A stretch of DNA of 8,556 bases from an uncultured Chloroflexota bacterium (GTDB taxonomy: Bacteria > Chloroflexota > Limnocylindria > Limnocylindrales > Limnocylindraceae). Both the position numbers and the translations under genes were made by a program. The notes beneath the pieces were generated by a model. That model was not told where the DNA came from, searched no databases, and saw only the letters and a program-made list of their open reading frames with translations. Below, in pieces: positions 5,824 to 8,556 of the stretch. Every line of letters starts with the position of its first letter. Positions within the stretch are counted from its first letter, which is position 1. The stretch is from NCBI GenBank assembly GCA_903938075.1, contig CAJABS010000189.1, positions 1-8,556 of the forward strand, given 5' to 3'.

Positions 5824-5829
5824 CTCCTT
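5824..5829 (-). promoter_or_regulatory. Orphan-looking Shine-Dalgarno sequence at the apbE stop
   Basis: AAGGAG on the minus strand overlaps the TAA of apbE (5828-5830). The next annotated-size gene starts more than 120 bases later and has its own ribosome binding site, so this site only makes sense for the small ORF starting at 5815 (8-base spacing) or 5818 (5-base spacing). Confidence 0.5.
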
Positions 5830-6601
5830 AGATCGTGCGTGAGCGGAAGCCTTCGGTGGCGGTGAGTACCCCGTCGGTATCCATGGCGAGGGCGCCGTAG
5901 CCAGGCTCCTCATCTACCCGCTGCATGCCCGCTCGCCCCTCAAGGAAGCAGATCGTGGCGAGGGCATCGACTCGGGCGATATCGGGCCCCACCACCGTAA
6001 AGCTGAGCCAAGGGCTGGACGCCGTTCCGCCAGTGCCTGTGTTGCGCAAGTGCCCTGGCCGCTCCGACATGCCGCTGGTGGCGATTGCCTCGTTCCGCAG
6101 AGCAACGCGCGCCACGAGTGTGGTGTTGCGACGTGGATCAACCACGCCAACGCTCCAGCCAATTCCGGCAGGCCCGCCGCCCGCGGCGGTGATGTCGCCA
6201 CCGATGCCGAGTGAGAAGTTCTCGACGCCATGCGCGCGCAAGACTGCGCCAGCAACGCCGATCGCCCACCCTTTGACATAGCCAGACGGCTCAAGGCCGC
6301 CATCACGCCCGGCGTGCCACGCATCGAAGATGCCGCCACTCTCCGCATGGAGCTGCTCGCAGACATCAAGGATCTGCTGTGTTTCGGGGTGGGCCGCTGC
6401 GCGGGCCAGCACACCGTCGCGGATCTGACAGATCTCAGAGTTTGGTCGATAGGTAGAGAAGCGATCCTCGATCTCGTTCAGCCGCGCAAAGGTTGCCTCA
6501 ACCGCGGCAGATGGCAGCGGCCCAACAACCGCGAGCGATGCGGCGGTGCCGAAAACCTTGCGAACGACTCGGGTGACCGACTCGTCGAGTGTCCCGCTCA
6601 A
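5828..6601 (-). CDS. apbE: FAD:protein FMN transferase (ApbE family)
   Basis: A 257-residue enzyme that transfers FMN from FAD to a threonine or serine of a target protein, with Mg2+. Family motifs in order: FGTAASL (17-23), FSTYRPNSEI (48-57), GGIFDA (89-94), GYVKGWA (107-113), GIGGDI (132-137), AIATSG (172-177) and DALAT (212-216), where Asp212 and Thr216 match the usual metal ligands. The normally conserved H-x-x-D-P-x-T-G stretch reads HLRNTGTG (184-191): His and Thr-Gly remain, while Asp-Pro is Asn-Thr. There is no signal peptide or lipobox, so it should act in the cytoplasm. The start is TTG; its bases overlap the FMN-binding protein stop as TTGA, and no better start exists before the GT motif. 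Its target is surely the upstream FMN-binding protein. Confidence 0.92.
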   Translation of the reverse strand: MSGTLDESVTRVVRKVFGTAASLAVVGPLPSAAVEATFARLNEIEDRFSTYRPNSEICQIRDGVLARAAAHPETQQILDVCEQLHAESGGIFDAWHAGRDGGLEPSGYVKGWAIGVAGAVLRAHGVENFSLGIGGDITAAGGGPAGIGWSVGVVDPRRNTTLVARVALRNEAIATSGMSERPGHLRNTGTGGTASSPWLSFTVVGPDIARVDALATICFLEGRAGMQRVDEEPGYGALAMDTDGVLTATEGFRSRTI

Positions 6602-7218
6602 TAGGTGGCCTTATCGATTGCCGCCTGGAGCGAGTTTGCATAGCCCCACCAGGAGTAGGTTGCACCGCTACAGGCCGCTGGGATGCGTGCCACAAAGCTG
6701 TTTCCGGCAGCGCTGCTGGCTGCAAGATCAATTGCGGCGCTGTTGAACACTGCTTCAGTGCACGCCGCCTTCTTGTATCCGATGGCGTACTTGCCGGTCT
6801 GCACAGCCGATGCGGCGGTGACCTTGCCGCCGCTGATTGTGACGGTCACCTTCATGAAACCGTACTTGTAGTTGAAGTTGCTCCCTGTATACGTCCCGTT
6901 ATGCAGCGTCGCTGCCGCCGGAGCGGTCGGCACTGGTGTGGCCGTAGGTTTCGGCGTTGCGGTTGGCTTTGGAGTTGCAGCGGGCGTGCCCGAAGCTCCA
7001 GGCGCGACCGATGCACCCGCCGTTGGAGTCGGAGTCACGGTTGGATCCACGCTCGCCGTTGGCGTCACCTCTGGACTTACGCTCACCAGCGGATCTGGTG
7101 ACGCAAACGGGTCGGGTGAGATCCCACCAATCCCCGCTTGGGCCGGTGGTACGTACCCAACGATCAGGCGCAGCCCTGCGATCGTAAAGATGAGTGTGAA
7201 CAGACCTCGTCGTGGCAT
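6598..7218 (-). CDS. Exported FMN-binding domain protein with probable covalent FMN
   Basis: A 206-residue extracytosolic flavoprotein. The N-terminus MPRRGLFTLIF is a signal sequence or anchor, with a likely cut after AQA (26-28); the twin Arg is suggestive of Tat but not a full motif. Residues 33-101 are a low-complexity Pro/Thr/Ser linker with TPKPTA repeats. The FMN-binding domain (about 105-206) starts 'NGTYTG' and ends 'CSGATYSWWGYANSLQAAI'. Thr187 of SGAT is the predicted FMN attachment site, as in NqrC/RnfG relatives. The Asp normally three residues before SGAT is Ala181, and Cys183 directly precedes SGAT; Cys153 is the only other cysteine and could pair with it. The ATG has GAGGAG 8 bases upstream. 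It lies 27 bases after the reductase and overlaps apbE, so it should take electrons from the reductase and pass them to an extracellular acceptor. Confidence 0.9.
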   Translation of the reverse strand: MPRRGLFTLIFTIAGLRLIVGYVPPAQAGIGGISPDPFASPDPLVSVSPEVTPTASVDPTVTPTPTAGASVAPGASGTPAATPKPTATPKPTATPVPTAPAAATLHNGTYTGSNFNYKYGFMKVTVTISGGKVTAASAVQTGKYAIGYKKAACTEAVFNSAAIDLAASSAAGNSFVARIPAACSGATYSWWGYANSLQAAIDKATY

Positions 7219-7245
7219 GTGTGTGCTCCTCTCTGCCCTATTGGG

Positions 7246-8556
7246 CTACCAACTAAATCGCTCAAGATGGATCTGGTGACGTGGTACGCCGATGTCGCGC
7301 AGGCTCTTCTCGACGGTGGCCATCATGCGCGGTGAGCCGCACAGATAGATGTCGCGCTCGCGCACGTCTGGGTAGGCAGCCCATAGCCCACCAGGCGAGA
7401 GCGGATCGTCATCAAAGGTGAACTGGTCACGGCTCCCCGTCACAAAGTTGAGGTCGGCGCCGCGCGCCTCCGCAATTCGTGTGAGCTCCCGCTTCAGGAC
7501 CACTGAGGCGTTCGATGGGGCGCGATAGAGGAGCGCCATGTCGCCACGGCGCACGGGGAGCACCTCAAAGAGTGCGCGCAGGGGCGTGATGCCGATGCCA
7601 CCCGCAACGAGGAGCACCTTCTCGCGCGTGCGCACCGCTCCGGTGAGAACGCCATATGGCCCTTCAAGGAAGACACGGGTGCCAGGCTTCAGCTGCTGGA
7701 ACTCATGCGTACGATCGCCGAGATCCTCGATCGTGAAGCGCAGGTGCACTCCGTTGGGGCCGGCCGAAAGCGAGAAAGGATTGGAGCGCCACCAGCCCTT
7801 CGCATTGAGCACGCGGATGCCAAACCACTGCCCCGCCCGAACTGGGAGCTTGTTCATCGCGCTCCCTGTGATCCAGAGCGAAGCGACACCGTCCCGCTCA
7901 ATCACCACCTTGTCGATGTAAAAGCGATGACGAAGGTTGCGCAGGAGCGGCTCAAGGAATCGGAAGAGGATCAGCGGCACAAAGGCAATCGCGTAGAGGG
8001 CGATCCACGAGTTTCGGGCGAGCTCGTCGTTCACGAAGTCGGTGCCGATCGTGAGCTGGTGCAAGAAGCCCAGCGCCATCGCCACGTAGACGTAGAGGTG
8101 AATGCCGTACCAGGTCTCATATGCCAGCCGCGCACGTGCGGCACGAATTGAGACCACAGCGACCAGGATGAGGAGGGCGAGCGCGATCGTGGCGCCAAGC
8201 CCACCCGCTTCAAGAATCGTGAAGGTGTAGATCTGTTCCCACACCTCGCCGATGGTCGGAACCGTGATGGCCCCAGAGAGCCCAATGGTTGAGGTCACCG
8301 CGTGCGCGACAAGGAACCAGACGCTAGTAAAGCCGGCGAGTCGATGGATGCGTGACGCCTCGTCACTCCCCAACACTTGATCAATGAACGGCGCACGGGA
8401 CATGAGCAGAATGCCGACCAGCGCCAAGTAGGTGCCGAAGAGCGCGGTAAGTTGCCCGATGGCGGTGAGTGCATTTAGTGGGCTGTCGAAGAGCTGAAGG
8501 CCGCCGTGCCGCACCCACATCGCGGCGATGATCAAGGCGACACCAAACACCCCCCA
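7246..8556 (-). CDS. Ferric-reductase/NOX-like transmembrane flavocytochrome (5' end outside window)
   Basis: The frame is open to the window edge; a GTG at 8548-8550 is in frame, but the true start is probably further right. Numbering from that GTG (434 residues), about six membrane helices fill the first 200 residues. Two His pairs should hold two b-type hemes: His69/His83 (14 apart) and His151/His164 (13 apart), the same spacings as in NADPH oxidases. The FAD domain shows RSNPFSLS (255-262) and FLEGPYG (294-300). The NAD(P) domain shows LVAGGIGITPL (314-324), LLYRAPS (340-346) and YLCGSPRMM (402-410), and the protein ends HLERFSW. It moves electrons from cytosolic NAD(P)H through FAD and hemes across the membrane. 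The next gene encodes an exported FMN protein, its likely acceptor. Iron reduction is possible but not shown. Confidence 0.93.
   Translation of the reverse strand, partial: WGVFGVALIIAAMWVRHGGLQLFDSPLNALTAIGQLTALFGTYLALVGILLMSRAPFIDQVLGSDEASRIHRLAGFTSVWFLVAHAVTSTIGLSGAITVPTIGEVWEQIYTFTILEAGGLGATIALALLILVAVVSIRAARARLAYETWYGIHLYVYVAMALGFLHQLTIGTDFVNDELARNSWIALYAIAFVPLILFRFLEPLLRNLRHRFYIDKVVIERDGVASLWITGSAMNKLPVRAGQWFGIRVLNAKGWWRSNPFSLSAGPNGVHLRFTIEDLGDRTHEFQQLKPGTRVFLEGPYGVLTGAVRTREKVLLVAGGIGITPLRALFEVLPVRRGDMALLYRAPSNASVVLKRELTRIAEARGADLNFVTGSRDQFTFDDDPLSPGGLWAAYPDVRERDIYLCGSPRMMATVEKSLRDIGVPRHQIHLERFSW

Noticed and set aside
7235..7246. Short inverted repeat GCCC-tatt-GGGC between the reductase and the FMN-binding gene
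   Set aside because: The stem is only 4 bp and has no T-run, too weak to call a regulatory element.

Overview
The window is 8,556 bases of gene-dense, GC-rich bacterial chromosome. Apart from a gene fragment at the left edge, every gene lies on the minus strand, so the biology reads from right to left. The longest stretches without a main gene are about 146 bases (4102-4247) and 124 bases (5704-5827). I see no rRNA, tRNA, IS element, integrase or CRISPR array. The Ser/Pro/Thr-rich linkers after export signals, the lipobox-type binding protein, the short intergenic gaps and the GC-rich codons suggest a monoderm, high-GC lineage. My best guess is a Chloroflexota relative of the freshwater Limnocylindria type, with Actinomycetota as the alternative. 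This is inferred from style only and is not proven.

Right block (8556 to 5242, minus): an extracytosolic flavin electron-transfer cassette. In order of transcription it holds a NOX/ferric-reductase-like membrane flavocytochrome (5' end outside the window), an exported single-domain FMN-binding protein with a probable covalent FMN-threonine site, ApbE (FAD:protein FMN transferase) whose TTG start overlaps the previous stop, a possible 32-codon small ORF with a strong Shine-Dalgarno sequence, and a single-pass membrane protein ending in a long Asp/Glu tail. The expected flow is NAD(P)H to FAD to two hemes to flavinylated protein outside the membrane to an unknown acceptor. A strong hairpin (5180-5219) closes the block.

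Middle (5159 to 4248, minus): an EamA/DMT-family transporter, apparently a separate unit.

Left block (4101 to 262, minus): a polar-amino-acid type ABC importer operon with binding lipoprotein, permease and ATPase, followed after 2 bases by a monomeric-sarcosine-oxidase-like flavoenzyme. Permease and ATPase overlap by ATGA. An intercistronic hairpin separates the binding protein from the permease. The set reads as import and oxidation of an N-substituted amino acid or similar amine. The binding protein keeps the carboxylate-binding Arg but appears to lack the Asp that normally holds the alpha-ammonium group, which fits that idea.

Left edge (1-252, plus): the C-terminal end of an unrecognised protein, convergent with the oxidase. 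A small hairpin sits over the junction.

The families here are known. The points most worth a second look are the polyacidic membrane protein and small ORF attached to the flavin cassette, the divergent flavinylation site paired with a divergent ApbE motif, and the altered ligand site of the binding protein.
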